From: Providencia rettgeri
Lineage (GTDB): Bacteria > Pseudomonadota > Gammaproteobacteria > Enterobacterales > Enterobacteriaceae
NCBI RefSeq assembly: GCF_013255915.1
Contig: NZ_CP053896.1
Coordinates: 310,001-374,000, forward strand
Direction of reading: 5' to 3'
DNA length: 64,000 nt
The position numbers were made by a program, and so were the translations under genes. Below are positions 9,577 to 20,188 of this stretch, piece after piece (position 1 is the first letter of the stretch; each line of letters starts with the position of its first letter). The notes under the pieces are model-generated. The model ran no database searches and was not told where the DNA came from. It worked only from the letters and a program-made list of their open reading frames with translations.

Positions 9577-11184
9577 ATGCGCTCTATTAAAAAGACAGGT
9601 CTACTGACTGTAGGACTTACATTGGCAGCATTAGCAGTATCAGCAACAGTACAGGCAAAAACGTTAGTTTACTGTTCTGAAGGTTCTCCAGAAGGCTTTA
9701 ACCCACAGTTGTTCACATCAGGAACAACCTATGATGCAAGCTCTATCCCGCTGTATAACCGTTTAGTTGAATTCAAATTAGGAACAACGGAAATTGAACC
9801 GGGTTTAGCGGAAAGCTGGGAAGTGAGTGATGATGGTAAAGAGTACACTTTCCATCTACGTAAGGGTGTCAAATGGCACTCTAACAAAGAATTTAAACCG
9901 ACCCGTGATCTTAACGCAGATGATGTGATTTATACATTTATGCGCCAAAAAGATGCAAATCACCCATATCACAAAGTTTCAGGCGGTAGCTATGAATACT
10001 TTATGGGAATGGATATGGATAAAATTATCGATAAAGTTGAAAAAGTCGATGATAATACGGTGAAAATTACGTTAACTCGCCCAGAATCACCATTCTTAGC
10101 CGATATGGCAATGGACTTCGCATCGATTCTTTCTGCGGAATATGCAGACCAGATGTTGAAAGCGGGTACGCCAGAGAAAGTGGACTTAAACCCAATTGGA
10201 ACGGGCCCATTTGTTCTGCAACAATACCAAAAAGACTCTCGTATTCTTTATAAAGCCAATGACCAATATTGGGGCACAAAACCTAAACTTGACCGTTTAG
10301 TCTTCTCTATCACGCCAGATGCTTCCGTTCGTTATGCAAAACTGCAAAAAAATGAATGCCAAGTCATGCCATATCCAAATCCGGCTGATTTAGAGCGCAT
10401 GAAGCAAGATAAAGACATTACATTAATGGAGCAACCAGGCCTAAACGTCGGCTATCTCTCTTATAATGTTGAGAAAAAACCATTAGATAATCAAAAGGTT
10501 CGCCAAGCACTGTCTATGGCGGTGAACAAAGATGCAATTATCGAAGCGGTTTATCAAGGTGCAGGCCAAAAAGCGAAAAACCTTATCCCACCGACAATGT
10601 GGGGCTATAACGATGCGGTAAACGATTACGAATATAATCCTGAAAAAGCCAAAGCCTTATTAGCAGAAGCGGGTTTCCCGAATGGTTTTGAAATTGACCT
10701 GTGGGCAATGCCTGTTCAACGACCATATAACCCAAATGCACGCCGTATGGCGGAAATGATCCAAGCAGACTGGGCAAAAGTTGGCGTTAAATCAAAAGTT
10801 GTTAGCTACGAATGGGGAGAGTACCTCAAACGTGCGAAAGATGGTGAGCCACAAACAGTAATGATGGGTTGGACGGGTGACAATGGGGACCCTGATAACT
10901 TCTTTGCAACCTTGTTTAGCTGTGCAGCAAAAGAGCAAGGTTCTAATTACTCAAAATGGTGTAATGAAAGCTTTGAGAACTTGATCCAACCAGCGCGCCA
11001 AACAGCAGATCATGACAAGCGAGTCGAACTGTACAAACAAGCGCAAGTTGTGATGAATGAGCAGGCGCCAGCCCTCATTATCGCGCACTCCACAGTGTTT
11101 GAACCCGTACGTAAAGAAGTCAAAGGCTATGTGGTTGACCCACTAGGCAAGCACCACTTCGAAAACGTCGATATTGAGAAGTAA
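9577..11184 (+). CDS. dppA: Periplasmic dipeptide-binding protein DppA
   Basis: Solute-binding protein of the dipeptide ABC importer (SBP family 5); in E. coli it also delivers haem and serves dipeptide chemotaxis. 535 residues from the ATG at 9577. This start gives a classic signal peptide [27 protein letters not shown], then mature [18 protein letters not shown], and has an SD 7 bases upstream. The family block [26 protein letters not shown] is present. Two mature cysteine pairs are consistent with a periplasmic disulphide protein. A hairpin between dppA and dppB would favour excess binding protein over membrane subunits. Confidence 0.97.
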   Translation: MRSIKKTGLLTVGLTLAALAVSATVQAKTLVYCSEGSPEGFNPQLFTSGTTYDASSIPLYNRLVEFKLGTTEIEPGLAESWEVSDDGKEYTFHLRKGVKWHSNKEFKPTRDLNADDVIYTFMRQKDANHPYHKVSGGSYEYFMGMDMDKIIDKVEKVDDNTVKITLTRPESPFLADMAMDFASILSAEYADQMLKAGTPEKVDLNPIGTGPFVLQQYQKDSRILYKANDQYWGTKPKLDRLVFSITPDASVRYAKLQKNECQVMPYPNPADLERMKQDKDITLMEQPGLNVGYLSYNVEKKPLDNQKVRQALSMAVNKDAIIEAVYQGAGQKAKNLIPPTMWGYNDAVNDYEYNPEKAKALLAEAGFPNGFEIDLWAMPVQRPYNPNARRMAEMIQADWAKVGVKSKVVSYEWGEYLKRAKDGEPQTVMMGWTGDNGDPDNFFATLFSCAAKEQGSNYSKWCNESFENLIQPARQTADHDKRVELYKQAQVVMNEQAPALIIAHSTVFEPVRKEVKGYVVDPLGKHHFENVDIEK

Positions 11185-11203
11185 TCGTATCTAATCTGTC
11201 TAT

Positions 11204-11238
11204 GCCCTTCGTTGCTGGTTTAGAGCGGAGGGCGTTTT
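11204..11238 (+). terminator. Attenuator-like hairpin between dppA and dppB
   Basis: GCCCTTCG (11204-11211) pairs with CGGAGGGC (11226-11233), followed by GTTTT. Position and modest T-run suggest partial termination after dppA, leaving reduced readthrough into dppBCDF. Confidence 0.55.
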
Positions 11239-11352
11239 CTTCTCTAGAAGAAGCAGAGAAGTTAAGTTGTTTGTGAGCACCCGGAAAAGCAATTTTCTGA
11301 GTAGCCAAACGGACTAAGAGCCGTCAACGGCATTATTAAAGAGATTCAGGAT

Positions 11353-12372
11353 ATGTTGCAATTTATCCTCCGACGATTGGGGCTTGTGATCCCCACGTTT
11401 ATCGGTATTACATTATTGACTTTTGCCTTTGTCCACATGATCCCAGGCGACCCGGTGATGATCATGGCCGGTGAAAGGGGACTATCCCCTGAAAGGCATG
11501 CTTATTTAATGGCAGAGTTAGGGCTTGATCAGCCACTTTGGAAACAATATCTTCATTATATCAATGGGATATTTCATGGTGATTTAGGGATTTCCTTAAA
11601 AAGTCGCATCGGTGTATGGGAAGAGTTTTTGCCCCGTTTTTTAGCGACAGTGGAATTGGCAACTTGTGCCATGATTTTTGCAATTTCTGTTGGGATCCCA
11701 GTTGGGGTTTTAGCCGCAGTAAAACGTGGTTCAATCTTTGACCATACTGCGATTGGCCTTTCTTTAACAGGCTACTCAATGCCTATCTTCTGGTGGGGGA
11801 TCATGCTCATCATGTTAGTGTCGGTGCAATTAGACCTCACCCCTGTAGCAGGACGAGTGAGTGACACTGTTTTTCTTGATGATTCCCAGCCTCTGACCGG
11901 TTTTATGCTAATTGATACCCTAATTTGGGGCGAAGATGGCGATTTTATTGATGCGGTAGAGCACTTGATATTGCCTTCCATTGTTTTGGGTACGATCCCA
12001 TTAGCCGTTATTGTGCGTATGACTCGCTCGTCAATGTTGGAAGTATTGGGAGAGGATTATATTCGTACTGCACGTGCTAAAGGTCTTGGCCGCGCTCGCG
12101 TAATTTTAATTCACGCACTACGTAATGCATTATTACCCGTTGTTACGGTAATTGGCTTGCAGGTTGGGGTGATGTTAGCAGGGGCTATCTTGACAGAAAC
12201 TATTTTCTCATGGCCTGGGTTAGGGCGCTGGTTAATCGAAGGGCTACAGCGTCGTGATTACCCTGTGGTACAAGGGGGAGTTCTGCTGGTTGCTACACTG
12301 ATTATCTTCGTAAACTTAGTGGTCGACGTGCTGTATGGCATTGTAAACCCACGTATTCGTCATAAGAAATAA
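11353..12372 (+). CDS. dppB: Dipeptide ABC transporter permease DppB
   Basis: Inner-membrane subunit of the Dpp importer. 339 residues with an N-terminal signal-anchor helix (LRRLGLVIPTFIGITLLTFAFVHMIPGDP), which is typical of DppB/OppB. The coupling-helix EAA motif is seen as EDYIRTARAKGLGRARVILIHALRNALLP. It lies 168 bases after dppA, with dppC 10 bases downstream. Confidence 0.96.
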   Translation: MLQFILRRLGLVIPTFIGITLLTFAFVHMIPGDPVMIMAGERGLSPERHAYLMAELGLDQPLWKQYLHYINGIFHGDLGISLKSRIGVWEEFLPRFLATVELATCAMIFAISVGIPVGVLAAVKRGSIFDHTAIGLSLTGYSMPIFWWGIMLIMLVSVQLDLTPVAGRVSDTVFLDDSQPLTGFMLIDTLIWGEDGDFIDAVEHLILPSIVLGTIPLAVIVRMTRSSMLEVLGEDYIRTARAKGLGRARVILIHALRNALLPVVTVIGLQVGVMLAGAILTETIFSWPGLGRWLIEGLQRRDYPVVQGGVLLVATLIIFVNLVVDVLYGIVNPRIRHKK

Positions 12373-12382
12373 GGAGCGCTAA

Positions 12383-13285
12383 ATGTCTCAATCTACTGAG
12401 CCAACCGTTGTCAGCGCCCCACAGCCGATGACACCATTACAAGAATTTTGGCATTATTTTAAACGTAATAAAGGAGCAGTTGTCGGGATGTTCTACATTA
12501 TCCTGATGGTACTGATTGCAATTTTTGCAGGTATATTAGCTCCACATGCTCCAGATGAACAATTTCGTGATTTCTTACTTGCTCCGCCAGTTTGGGAAGA
12601 TGGGGGAAGTTGGCAGTTTATTTTAGGCACTGATGATGTTGGGCGTGATTTACTCTCTCGTTTAATGTATGGCGCCCGCCTGTCACTGCTAGTTGGTTGT
12701 TTAGTGGTTGTGCTGTCGTTAATCATGGGGGTCACTATTGGTGTGATCGCTGGCTATTTTGGTGGTGTCGTTGACGCATTAATTATGCGAGTTGTCGATA
12801 TCATGTTGGCATTGCCAAGTTTGTTATTAGCTTTGGTACTGGTCGCCATTTTTGGACCTTCGATTGTTAATGCTTCGATTGCTTTGACGTTTGTTGCATT
12901 ACCTCACTATATTCGATTAACACGAGCGGCTGTTTTAGTCGAAGTCAACCGTGACTATGTGACGGCTTCTCGTGTTGCGGGTGCAGGGGCAGTACGCCAG
13001 ATGTTCGTGAACATCTTACCTAACTGTTTGGCACCATTGATTGTACAAGCCTCTTTAGGTTTTTCGAATGCCATTTTAGATATGGCTGCTTTGGGTTTCC
13101 TCGGAATGGGCGCGCAGCCACCAACTCCTGAGTGGGGAACGATGCTGTCTGATGTGCTGCAATTTGCACAAAGCGCATGGTGGGTTGTGACTTTCCCTGG
13201 ACTGGCAATTTTATTGACGGTGCTTGCGTTTAACCTGATGGGTGATGGGTTACGTGATGCATTTGATCCAAAACTCAAGCAGTGA
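12383..13285 (+). CDS. dppC: Dipeptide ABC transporter permease DppC
   Basis: Second inner-membrane subunit. 300 residues with an OppC_N-type N-terminus (LQEFWHYFKRNKGAVVGMFYI) and about six membrane helices. The permease loop is NRDYVTASRVAGAGAVRQMFVNILPNCLAPL. The LGTDDVGRDLLSRLMYGAR signature is that of the DppC/OppC family. Followed 12 bases later by dppD. Confidence 0.96.
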   Translation: MSQSTEPTVVSAPQPMTPLQEFWHYFKRNKGAVVGMFYIILMVLIAIFAGILAPHAPDEQFRDFLLAPPVWEDGGSWQFILGTDDVGRDLLSRLMYGARLSLLVGCLVVVLSLIMGVTIGVIAGYFGGVVDALIMRVVDIMLALPSLLLALVLVAIFGPSIVNASIALTFVALPHYIRLTRAAVLVEVNRDYVTASRVAGAGAVRQMFVNILPNCLAPLIVQASLGFSNAILDMAALGFLGMGAQPPTPEWGTMLSDVLQFAQSAWWVVTFPGLAILLTVLAFNLMGDGLRDAFDPKLKQ

Positions 13286-13297
13286 TGAGGTAACCAA

Positions 13298-14278
13298 ATG
13301 GCATTGTTAAATGTAGAACAACTTTCGGTTCATTTCGGAGACGAAAAGGCACCGTTTCGCGCCGTTGACCGCATCAGCTATAGCGTTGATAAAGGCCAAG
13401 TCGTTGGTATTGTAGGGGAATCTGGTTCAGGTAAATCAGTGAGTTCACTGGCTATTATGGGGTTAATTGATTACCCGGGAAAAGTGATGGCGAATTCATT
13501 GCAATTTGATGGACGAGATTTACTGTCAATCCCTGAAAAAGAGCGCCGGCAAATCGTTGGTGCCGATGTGGCGATGATTTTCCAAGACCCGATGACCAGT
13601 TTAAACCCATGTTTTACGGTGGGTTATCAGATTATGGAAGCATTGAAAGTCCACCAAGGCGGCAGCAAAAGTACGCGTAAGCAACGGGCAATTGACCTGT
13701 TAGACATGGTGGGTATCCCTGACCCACAATCACGTTTAGATGTGTATCCTCACCAATTGTCAGGAGGAATGAGCCAGCGTGTGATGATTGCTATGGCGAT
13801 AGCATGCCGGCCTAAATTATTGATTGCGGATGAGCCGACAACGGCATTAGATGTCACTATTCAAGCCCAAATTATTGAATTATTGTTGGAATTGCAGCAG
13901 CAAGAAAATATGGCATTAGTGCTTATCACGCATGACCTCGCTTTAGTGGCAGAAGCTGCGCATCATATTATTGTGATGTATGCGGGGCAGGTGGTGGAGT
14001 CCGCCAAAGCAAGTGATATTTTTAAACATCCTCGCCATCCTTATACACAAGCGCTATTACGTGCCTTGCCGGAATTTGCGACGAATAAATCCCGTTTAGC
14101 CTCACTTCCTGGTGTGGTCCCCGGAAAATACGATAGGCCTGTAGGGTGTTTATTGAACCCACGTTGTCCGTATGCAACGGAGAAATGCCGTCAAGAAGAG
14201 CCAATGTTACAAACCGTTGGTGATCGCCAAGTCAAATGCCATATACCGCTGGATGATATGGGGAGGCCAACATTATGA
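13298..14278 (+). CDS. dppD: Dipeptide ABC transporter ATPase DppD
   Basis: One of two cytosolic ATPases driving dipeptide uptake. 326 residues. Walker A is GESGSGKS, the ABC signature LSGGMSQR and Walker [13 protein letters not shown]; the H-loop is THDLA. The C-terminal oligopeptide/dipeptide extension carries four cysteines ([14 protein letters not shown]...VKCHIP), a likely Fe-S ligand set seen in this subfamily. Its last four bases overlap the dppF start (ATGA), indicating translational coupling. Confidence 0.96.
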   Translation: MALLNVEQLSVHFGDEKAPFRAVDRISYSVDKGQVVGIVGESGSGKSVSSLAIMGLIDYPGKVMANSLQFDGRDLLSIPEKERRQIVGADVAMIFQDPMTSLNPCFTVGYQIMEALKVHQGGSKSTRKQRAIDLLDMVGIPDPQSRLDVYPHQLSGGMSQRVMIAMAIACRPKLLIADEPTTALDVTIQAQIIELLLELQQQENMALVLITHDLALVAEAAHHIIVMYAGQVVESAKASDIFKHPRHPYTQALLRALPEFATNKSRLASLPGVVPGKYDRPVGCLLNPRCPYATEKCRQEEPMLQTVGDRQVKCHIPLDDMGRPTL

Positions 14279-15279
14279 GTGATAAACAACACACTCCATT
14301 GCTCAAAGCGGTGGATTTGAAAAAATATTATTCCGTCAAAAGAGGGGTTTTTGCTGCTGAAAAAACCTTAAAAGCATTGGATGGAGTCTCTTTTGAGCTA
14401 GAACGAGGTAAAACACTGGCCGTGGTTGGGGAGTCGGGGTGTGGTAAATCGACATTAGGTCGTTTATTAACCATGATTGAGCAACCTTCTGAGGGCGAGT
14501 TGTATTACCAAGACCAAAACTTGTTAGTAAAAGATAAGTCTGCAGAGAAACTGCGTCGCCAAAAAATCCAAATTGTGTTTCAAAACCCTTATGGCTCTTT
14601 GAATCCACGTAAAAAGGTGGGGCAAATTTTGGAAGAGCCGTTATTGATTAATACTTCACTGTCGAAAGAGCAGCGCAAGGAAAAAGTATTATCGATGATG
14701 GCTAAAGTGGGTTTAAAAACAGAGCACTATAGCCGATATCCTCACATGTTTTCTGGTGGTCAACGCCAGCGTATCGCGATAGCACGTGGTTTAATGCTTG
14801 ACCCTGACATTGTGGTTGCAGATGAACCCGTTTCCGCACTGGATGTTTCTGTTCGTGCTCAAGTATTAAATCTGATGATGGATTTACAGCAAGATTTAGG
14901 TTTGTCTTATGTCTTTATTTCACATGATTTATCGGTGGTAGAGCATATTGCTGATGAAGTCATGGTGATGTATTTAGGCCGCTGTGTGGAGAAAGGAACA
15001 AAAGAGCAGATTTTTAATAACCCTCTTCACCCTTATACTCAAGCGTTATTATCAGCGACACCAAGGTTGAACCCAGACGCTCGGCGCGAACGTATTAAGT
15101 TAACGGGAGAGTTACCAAGTCCTTTAAACCCACCACCGGGGTGCGCATTTGCAGCGCGTTGCCGTAGAGCATTTGGTCAGTGTACTCAATTTCAACCAAC
15201 ATTGAAGGAATATAACCAACAGTTAGTTGCGTGTTTTGCAGTTGATGAAGATGAAAAACAAACGGTTGTCGTGAGTTAA
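14275..15279 (+). CDS. dppF: Dipeptide ABC transporter ATPase DppF
   Basis: Partner ATPase of DppD. 334 residues with Walker [10 protein letters not shown], signature FSGGQRQR, Walker [12 protein letters not shown] and H-loop SHDLS. The C-terminal GCAFAARC...CTQF...VACF is the family cysteine-bearing tail. Last gene of the operon; a hairpin follows at 15288-15320. In E. coli the next block on this side is the cellulose locus, which is missing here. Confidence 0.96.
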   Translation: MSDKQHTPLLKAVDLKKYYSVKRGVFAAEKTLKALDGVSFELERGKTLAVVGESGCGKSTLGRLLTMIEQPSEGELYYQDQNLLVKDKSAEKLRRQKIQIVFQNPYGSLNPRKKVGQILEEPLLINTSLSKEQRKEKVLSMMAKVGLKTEHYSRYPHMFSGGQRQRIAIARGLMLDPDIVVADEPVSALDVSVRAQVLNLMMDLQQDLGLSYVFISHDLSVVEHIADEVMVMYLGRCVEKGTKEQIFNNPLHPYTQALLSATPRLNPDARRERIKLTGELPSPLNPPPGCAFAARCRRAFGQCTQFQPTLKEYNQQLVACFAVDEDEKQTVVVS

Positions 15280-15287
15280 GGAGTGAA

Positions 15288-15320
15288 ACGGTGGAAAGGC
15301 TAACTTTCTGCCGTCTTTTA
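15288..15320 (+). terminator. Terminator of the dpp operon
   Basis: Interrupted stem ACGG-GAAAG / CTTTC-CCGT with a TG/TG internal loop, then CTTTTATT; 8 bases after the dppF stop. Confidence 0.6.
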
Positions 15321-15472
15321 TTCTAGTGCCACTTTAAGCCGCTTTAACATGCTGTTTGTCCTAAATACCCAATCTTTCTTTTTAAGCTACTCTTTTACGG
15401 ATAAAATCAAGTATACTGACTGATGTTTCCGTTTTCTTTAAAAAGCTGCTTGATTAGAAAGGTTGTGGCCAA

Positions 15473-16171
15473 ATGAATACCCGAGTCCAACGCTCACTAA
15501 CATTAAAAAGTATGGTCGTATTCTTTATGATTACGCTACTATCACTTGCGCTTTTTTTAGCTATTCAATTCAGTTACTTAGTTGAACAACGTAAGCAAGA
15601 TTATTTAGACCAGCTCAGTAACGCTGTAGTGCAAATTCAAAAACCATTAACAGATTCCCTCCTAAGCTCCGACCTTAATGAAGTTAAACGGCTGCTGATA
15701 AGCTTAAAGACATCAGGCATTATGGGAAACGCGATTATTACTGTTGATGGCACAACGGTAATGAACCTAAGCTTTGCAACGCCGAAGCCGATACCCAATT
15801 GGGTTACCCATTTTGTGGGGATCCCTGTCGAAATGACCGTACCATTGTATGCGTATGGAAATGTTGTGTTGCAAGCGAAGCCTCAAGGGTATTTAACATT
15901 ACAAGTGGATCCTAACCGTGTTTATCGGTTTGCGCTAAATACCCTTGCTTTGATGACAACAACTTATTTATTGTTGGTACTCATTATTGCTATTGGAATG
16001 ACGTGGTGTGTCAGTCGTATGATAATAAGGCCGCTACGTAAAATTGCAATTGAATTACAGACAAATTCTGAAGTTAATCAAATTGTTGTGTCTGAATATC
16101 ATCGTGACGATGAGCTCGGTTTACTTGCAAAAGGGTATAACCGCCAAAGAAAACAGCAAAAATCAGATTAA
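15473..16171 (+). pseudogene. Truncated PdeK/YhjK-like protein (periplasmic sensor + HAMP, no GGDEF-EAL)
   Basis: 232 residues corresponding to the first third of E. coli PdeK (about 650 residues). The N-terminus VQRSLTLKSMVVFFMI matches remembered PdeK, with a first TM helix at about 15-37 and a periplasmic region to about 155. A second TM helix (about 157-180) follows, then a HAMP segment (IIRPLRKIAIELQ...YHRDDELGLLAKGYN). The frame stops a few residues later, where PdeK would continue into the GGDEF and EAL domains. No remnant of them fits in the 169 bases before yhjJ. It is followed by yhjJ, its near neighbour in E. coli. The coding frame itself is intact, so a short membrane protein may still be made. 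Confidence 0.75.
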
Positions 16172-16340
16172 GTCATGAACATGAACTCAGCTTTATGGTC
16201 TAATATCGTTATAGTGGTAACAATGAAAAATGGAATAAAGCCAAACTATATCGTTTAACCCGATAAGTTCACGTTTTTCGTTAATTTATCTGTTGCTATT
16301 TGCGGTTAAATATAAAGATATAAAACACATAGGGGTTTAC

Positions 16341-17837
16341 ATGCAGGGCTTGAAAGTTCGGTATATCATTGGTGTTGTATTATTCTCAGTCGCGCATTTA
16401 GCGGGAGCTGAGCCTTTACAACCTGATCCAGCATGGCAGCAAGGGAAGCTAGAAAATGGCTTTAGCTGGCAATTATTACAAACACCGCAACGTCCTAATG
16501 ATCGTATCCAGCTTAGATTAGCAATTAAAACAGGCTCATTAACAGAAAAAGCGAGCGAAAAAGGGTACAGTTACCTCATTCCTAAAATGGCGTTGCTTCA
16601 TCAAACTGAAGCATTTCCAACAGCAACATTACAAGATTTCTGGCGTCAGGCCACAGACCCTGACATGCCAATTCCACCCGCTGTTGTTTCTTATGACTAC
16701 ACCATTTATAGCTTAAGTTTACCGAATAATCGCCCGGACTTAATTAAGCAAGCACTTAGCTGGTTAGCAACTTCTGTTGCAGGAGCTGAGTATACAGAAA
16801 CGACATTACATAATGGTTTGACAGCACAAAATGTCCCAGTTGCAACACTTCCTTTAAATGCCAATGATCCCGTTTGGCGAGCGCGTTTAAAGGGGTCAAC
16901 GATGATGGGGTATGACCCAGGCCAAAAACCGAATGATGTTGTAGCTCTTGATAGTGTGAATTCTTTTTATCAAAAATGGTACACACCGGACGTCATGACA
17001 TTATATGTAGCGGGCCATGTTGATTCTCGAATGTTATCTGATTCAATTTCACAAACTTTCTCATCATTAGAAGGTAGGCGCTCTGAACCTGTTTCTGTTG
17101 CAGTACTATCGGCGGTAAAACCACAATCTATTGATATTTTACAGGAACAGCCTGCACAGGATACGCTTTCATTAATTTGGGATATTGATTGGCTCCCCAT
17201 TAAAGACTCAAATGTTTTACTGCGTTATTGGTCGAGCGATTTAGCACGTGAAGCGGTTTATCGTTCTTTGCAAAAAGCGTTCAATCAAAAATTTAATCAA
17301 GGAGAAGTTATTCCGGGGTTAGATTGTCGTGTGCAATATCAGAAAGCCAGTTGTACGTTAACGGTGACAGCAGCACCTGAAAAAATGGCAGCGGTAACGG
17401 ATATTGTTGCGAGTGAGCTTGCATCGATTAACCAAAATGGTATTGCTGCTGAGCTATTTGACGATATGCTTAAAGAAAAACAAGTGCAGTTATCGCAACT
17501 ATTTGCAGCCTATGCGCGTACGAGTACTGATGTTTTGATTAGCCAACGTTTGATTTCCCAACAAAATGGGGTGGTTGACATTGCTCCTGAACAATACCAG
17601 CGGTTAAGGCAATCTTTCTTGGCATCACAAAGCCTTGAACAGGTGAATATGGAAGCCCGTCGGTTATTATCTCAAGAGGCAGCGTTTGTATTAGCGCAGC
17701 CAAAAGATAAACAAATGATGGATGCAGAACAAATTCGCCAGAAATTTACCAAGGTGTTATGGCCCCAAATTGCTGCGCCAGTACCAACAGAAGCGGCTCC
17801 CGCTGCACCAGCAGAAGAAAACCACACCTCACAATAA
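16341..17837 (+). CDS. yhjJ: YhjJ, periplasmic M16-peptidase-like protein
   Basis: 498 residues from the ATG at 16341, which has an AGGGGT SD and yields exactly the E. coli length. An in-frame upstream start at 16293 would add 16 residues before the signal peptide and is rejected. Signal peptide MQGLKVRYIIGVVLFSVAHLAGA is followed by EPLQPDPAWQQGKLENGFSWQ. The fold resembles M16 zinc peptidases (insulinase family), but the HxxEH zinc motif is not visible at the usual place, so it is probably non-catalytic. Function unknown. The tail is rich in Ala/Pro. Confidence 0.9.
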   Translation: MQGLKVRYIIGVVLFSVAHLAGAEPLQPDPAWQQGKLENGFSWQLLQTPQRPNDRIQLRLAIKTGSLTEKASEKGYSYLIPKMALLHQTEAFPTATLQDFWRQATDPDMPIPPAVVSYDYTIYSLSLPNNRPDLIKQALSWLATSVAGAEYTETTLHNGLTAQNVPVATLPLNANDPVWRARLKGSTMMGYDPGQKPNDVVALDSVNSFYQKWYTPDVMTLYVAGHVDSRMLSDSISQTFSSLEGRRSEPVSVAVLSAVKPQSIDILQEQPAQDTLSLIWDIDWLPIKDSNVLLRYWSSDLAREAVYRSLQKAFNQKFNQGEVIPGLDCRVQYQKASCTLTVTAAPEKMAAVTDIVASELASINQNGIAAELFDDMLKEKQVQLSQLFAAYARTSTDVLISQRLISQQNGVVDIAPEQYQRLRQSFLASQSLEQVNMEARRLLSQEAAFVLAQPKDKQMMDAEQIRQKFTKVLWPQIAAPVPTEAAPAAPAEENHTSQ

Positions 17838-17857
17838 GCATGAAAAGATAGATATAT

Positions 17858-17896
17858 GAAAAGATAGTCATTGAATGATTCAGTGGCTACCTTTTC
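17858..17896. terminator. Bidirectional hairpin between yhjJ and the serine hydrolase gene
   Basis: A 17-bp imperfect stem (17858-17874 with 17880-17896; one mismatch, two G-T pairs) around a 5-base loop, between convergent genes. Confidence 0.6.
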
Positions 17897-17903
17897 ATTA
17901 ATG

Positions 17904-18902
17904 TTATTGGCTTAATAGCGATTCAATAACGCGAATTAGAGTCTCTCGCGACTCTCTGTCATCAACAAATCCTGCCGCACTGATTTTTGCTTCTGGTGCG
18001 TAATAGGCTGCAGACCCCCAAAAGCCTAAATGGGAATACAGGGTGATACCATTGACCACATTAACCATAATGCCTAATCGGTAAAGTTTTGCACCTTCGT
18101 GAGAGCCCATACTAAGCATCGTCTTTAGCGTGTTCGGTGATGAAAAAATATTTCCCTCAAACAGCGCTTCTAGAAATATCGCCATTTGTTTCGAGGACAT
18201 AACTAAACCCCCACCGCCATAGGTATCCATGGAAGCATGAATATGTGTTCCATCCAATTTACCTAAATATTGACGAGCCCGTGGTGCTGCGATTTGCGGC
18301 GGTTGTTCTAATGACTCCCAATATGCGCTCTCAAGACCAATAGAATCGAAATGCAAAAGCTCCCTAACAGCTAGGCCAAGAGATTGCCCCGTAATCCGTT
18401 CAATAATATTACCGAGCAAAATATAACCCGTATCTGAGTAGATAAAGGATTTTGCAGGCGAAAACGTTGGAAATTGTTTACGCATGTACATTTCGATTTG
18501 TTCTGTTCGGCTCCAAACATAGTTAGGTTGTTTGAGAACGGCTTTTAGATAGTCACCATCTGCATGGTCTAGCAGGCCACTACTGTGCTCCAGTAAATGG
18601 CGGATAGTGATAGCGTGAGTATTATATTGGGTACTGAGTAGCGTATTATATTTAGGGTCAATATATTCAGATATTGCATCATCAATACTGAGTTTTTCCA
18701 TTTCAGCAAGACGTAAAATTGCAGCTGCGGTAAATGTCTTTGTATTACTGGCAATTCGTAGTGGTGTATCAACAGTAAGAGGCCTACCTTCAATATCCAT
18801 TCCTCTAGCACAGAAGGCACCCACGCTATTTTTGCTTTGATTATGATAGTAAAGGACGATGCCACAAGTTAAATTTTCGAGTTGTTGAATAGAGGTGGTC
18901 AT
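17904..18902 (-). CDS. Serine hydrolase of the beta-lactamase/DD-peptidase (class C) fold
   Basis: 332 residues. All three catalytic boxes of the family are visible: S52-N-T-K55 (nucleophile SxxK), Y155-S-D157 (YxN-like) and H291-L-G293 (KTG-like HxG). The LLEHSSGL segment is typical of this esterase/DD-peptidase group. No signal peptide is evident; the protein starts MTTSIQQLENLTCGIVLYYH, so it is predicted cytosolic, unlike AmpC or penicillin-binding DD-peptidases. Likely an esterase or amide hydrolase of unknown substrate. It is divergent from the nitronate monooxygenase gene, with 209 bases between them. Confidence 0.8.
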   Translation of the reverse strand: MTTSIQQLENLTCGIVLYYHNQSKNSVGAFCARGMDIEGRPLTVDTPLRIASNTKTFTAAAILRLAEMEKLSIDDAISEYIDPKYNTLLSTQYNTHAITIRHLLEHSSGLLDHADGDYLKAVLKQPNYVWSRTEQIEMYMRKQFPTFSPAKSFIYSDTGYILLGNIIERITGQSLGLAVRELLHFDSIGLESAYWESLEQPPQIAAPRARQYLGKLDGTHIHASMDTYGGGGLVMSSKQMAIFLEALFEGNIFSSPNTLKTMLSMGSHEGAKLYRLGIMVNVVNGITLYSHLGFWGSAAYYAPEAKISAAGFVDDRESRETLIRVIESLLSQ

Positions 18903-19111
18903 AATAATCTCATTATTGAATGATTAAGATGAGGATATATGGCATCTTAATCATATCTATACGATCCCTGTACGCTTTAAATGCGCTTAAAGTGACAATA
19001 TGGCGATGACACAATGGCCAGTGTTTTTTCTTTTTATATAAATTTGGTGCTATGTTTATCCTCAATATAAGAACATAAAATGTACCCAGACATTGAAGTA
19101 AAGGAAATAAC

Positions 19112-20173
19112 ATGAATAGCTCGAATATATTTCTACAACGGTTAGGTTTGCGTTATCCCATTATACAAGCCCCAATGGCGGGAGTTTCTACTCCGGCGCT
19201 AGCCGCTGCGGTTTCAGAAGCTGGAGGGCTTGGCTCACTAGGCCTAGGTGCAAATTCAGTAGAACAAGCTCGCCAATTGATTACTCAAACACAAGCACTG
19301 ACAAGTAAAGCATTCAATGTCAATTTATTCTGCCATTTACCTGCGAAACGTCATCCTGATAATGAACTGGCATGGAGCCAGTATTTAGCGCCTTATTTCG
19401 CTCAATTTAATGAGACTCCTCCTACCTATCTCAATGAAATTTATCACACTTTTTTAGATAACTCAGAAATGTTATCTATGTTACTTGAAACAAAACCTGC
19501 AGTAGTGAGTTTTCATTTTAATATTCCATCCATCGAGGTGGTACAGCAATTGAAACAACATGGTATTTATACCATGGCGACGGCAACGAATTTACAAGAA
19601 GCACAACAAATTGAATTGGCTGGAATTGATGCTGTTGTTGCACAAGGTATTGAAGCGGGAGGGCATCGAGGCATGTTTGATTTGCAAGCTTTAGATGAAG
19701 AACTCACCACTTATGAATTAGTGACGTTAATCTCTCAACATATTGATTTACCTGTGATTGCTGCGGGTGGCATAATGGATGGGCAAGATATCAATAGGGC
19801 TTTAGAGTGCGGTGCTGCTGCCGCTCAATTAGGCACAGCATTTTTACTTTGCCCTGAATCTGCCGCGAATGCAGGTTATCGAGCTAAGATCAAATTGCAA
19901 ACAGCGGATCACACTCAACTAACTTCTGCTATTTCAGGGCGCCCAGCGAGAGGGATTATTAATCAATTTATTCGAGCAGGTAACGGCTATGAGACAAGTC
20001 AATTACCTGATTATCCATTGGTTTATGATATTGGTAAGCAGCTCAATGCAGCAGCAATGAAGTCAGGTAGCGATGAGTTTGCGGCATATTGGGCGGGGCA
20101 GAATGTGGCGAAAGCTCGTGAGATGTCTGCGTCTTTATTGGTTAGAACGTTGGCAGAAGAAATGAAACGCTAG
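19112..20173 (+). CDS. Nitronate monooxygenase (2-nitropropane dioxygenase family)
   Basis: FMN-dependent TIM-barrel enzyme that oxidises toxic nitronates such as propionate 3-nitronate. 353 residues. It starts with the family block LGLRYPIIQAPMAGVSTPALAAAVSEAGGLGSLG. The flavin and substrate segments are VVAQGIEAGGHRG, containing the conserved histidine, and VIAAGGIMDG...CGAAAAQLGTAFLL. SD AAAGGAAA lies just ahead of the ATG. Monocistronic, closed by the hairpin at 20189-20209. Confidence 0.9.
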   Translation: MNSSNIFLQRLGLRYPIIQAPMAGVSTPALAAAVSEAGGLGSLGLGANSVEQARQLITQTQALTSKAFNVNLFCHLPAKRHPDNELAWSQYLAPYFAQFNETPPTYLNEIYHTFLDNSEMLSMLLETKPAVVSFHFNIPSIEVVQQLKQHGIYTMATATNLQEAQQIELAGIDAVVAQGIEAGGHRGMFDLQALDEELTTYELVTLISQHIDLPVIAAGGIMDGQDINRALECGAAAAQLGTAFLLCPESAANAGYRAKIKLQTADHTQLTSAISGRPARGIINQFIRAGNGYETSQLPDYPLVYDIGKQLNAAAMKSGSDEFAAYWAGQNVAKAREMSASLLVRTLAEEMKR

Positions 20174-20188
20174 TTTTAAACAGTGGTA

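Noticed and set aside
17841-17866. Short direct repeat ATGAAAAGATAG beside the yhjJ terminator
   Set aside because: Only two short AT-rich copies; likely a local slippage product and part of the hairpin.
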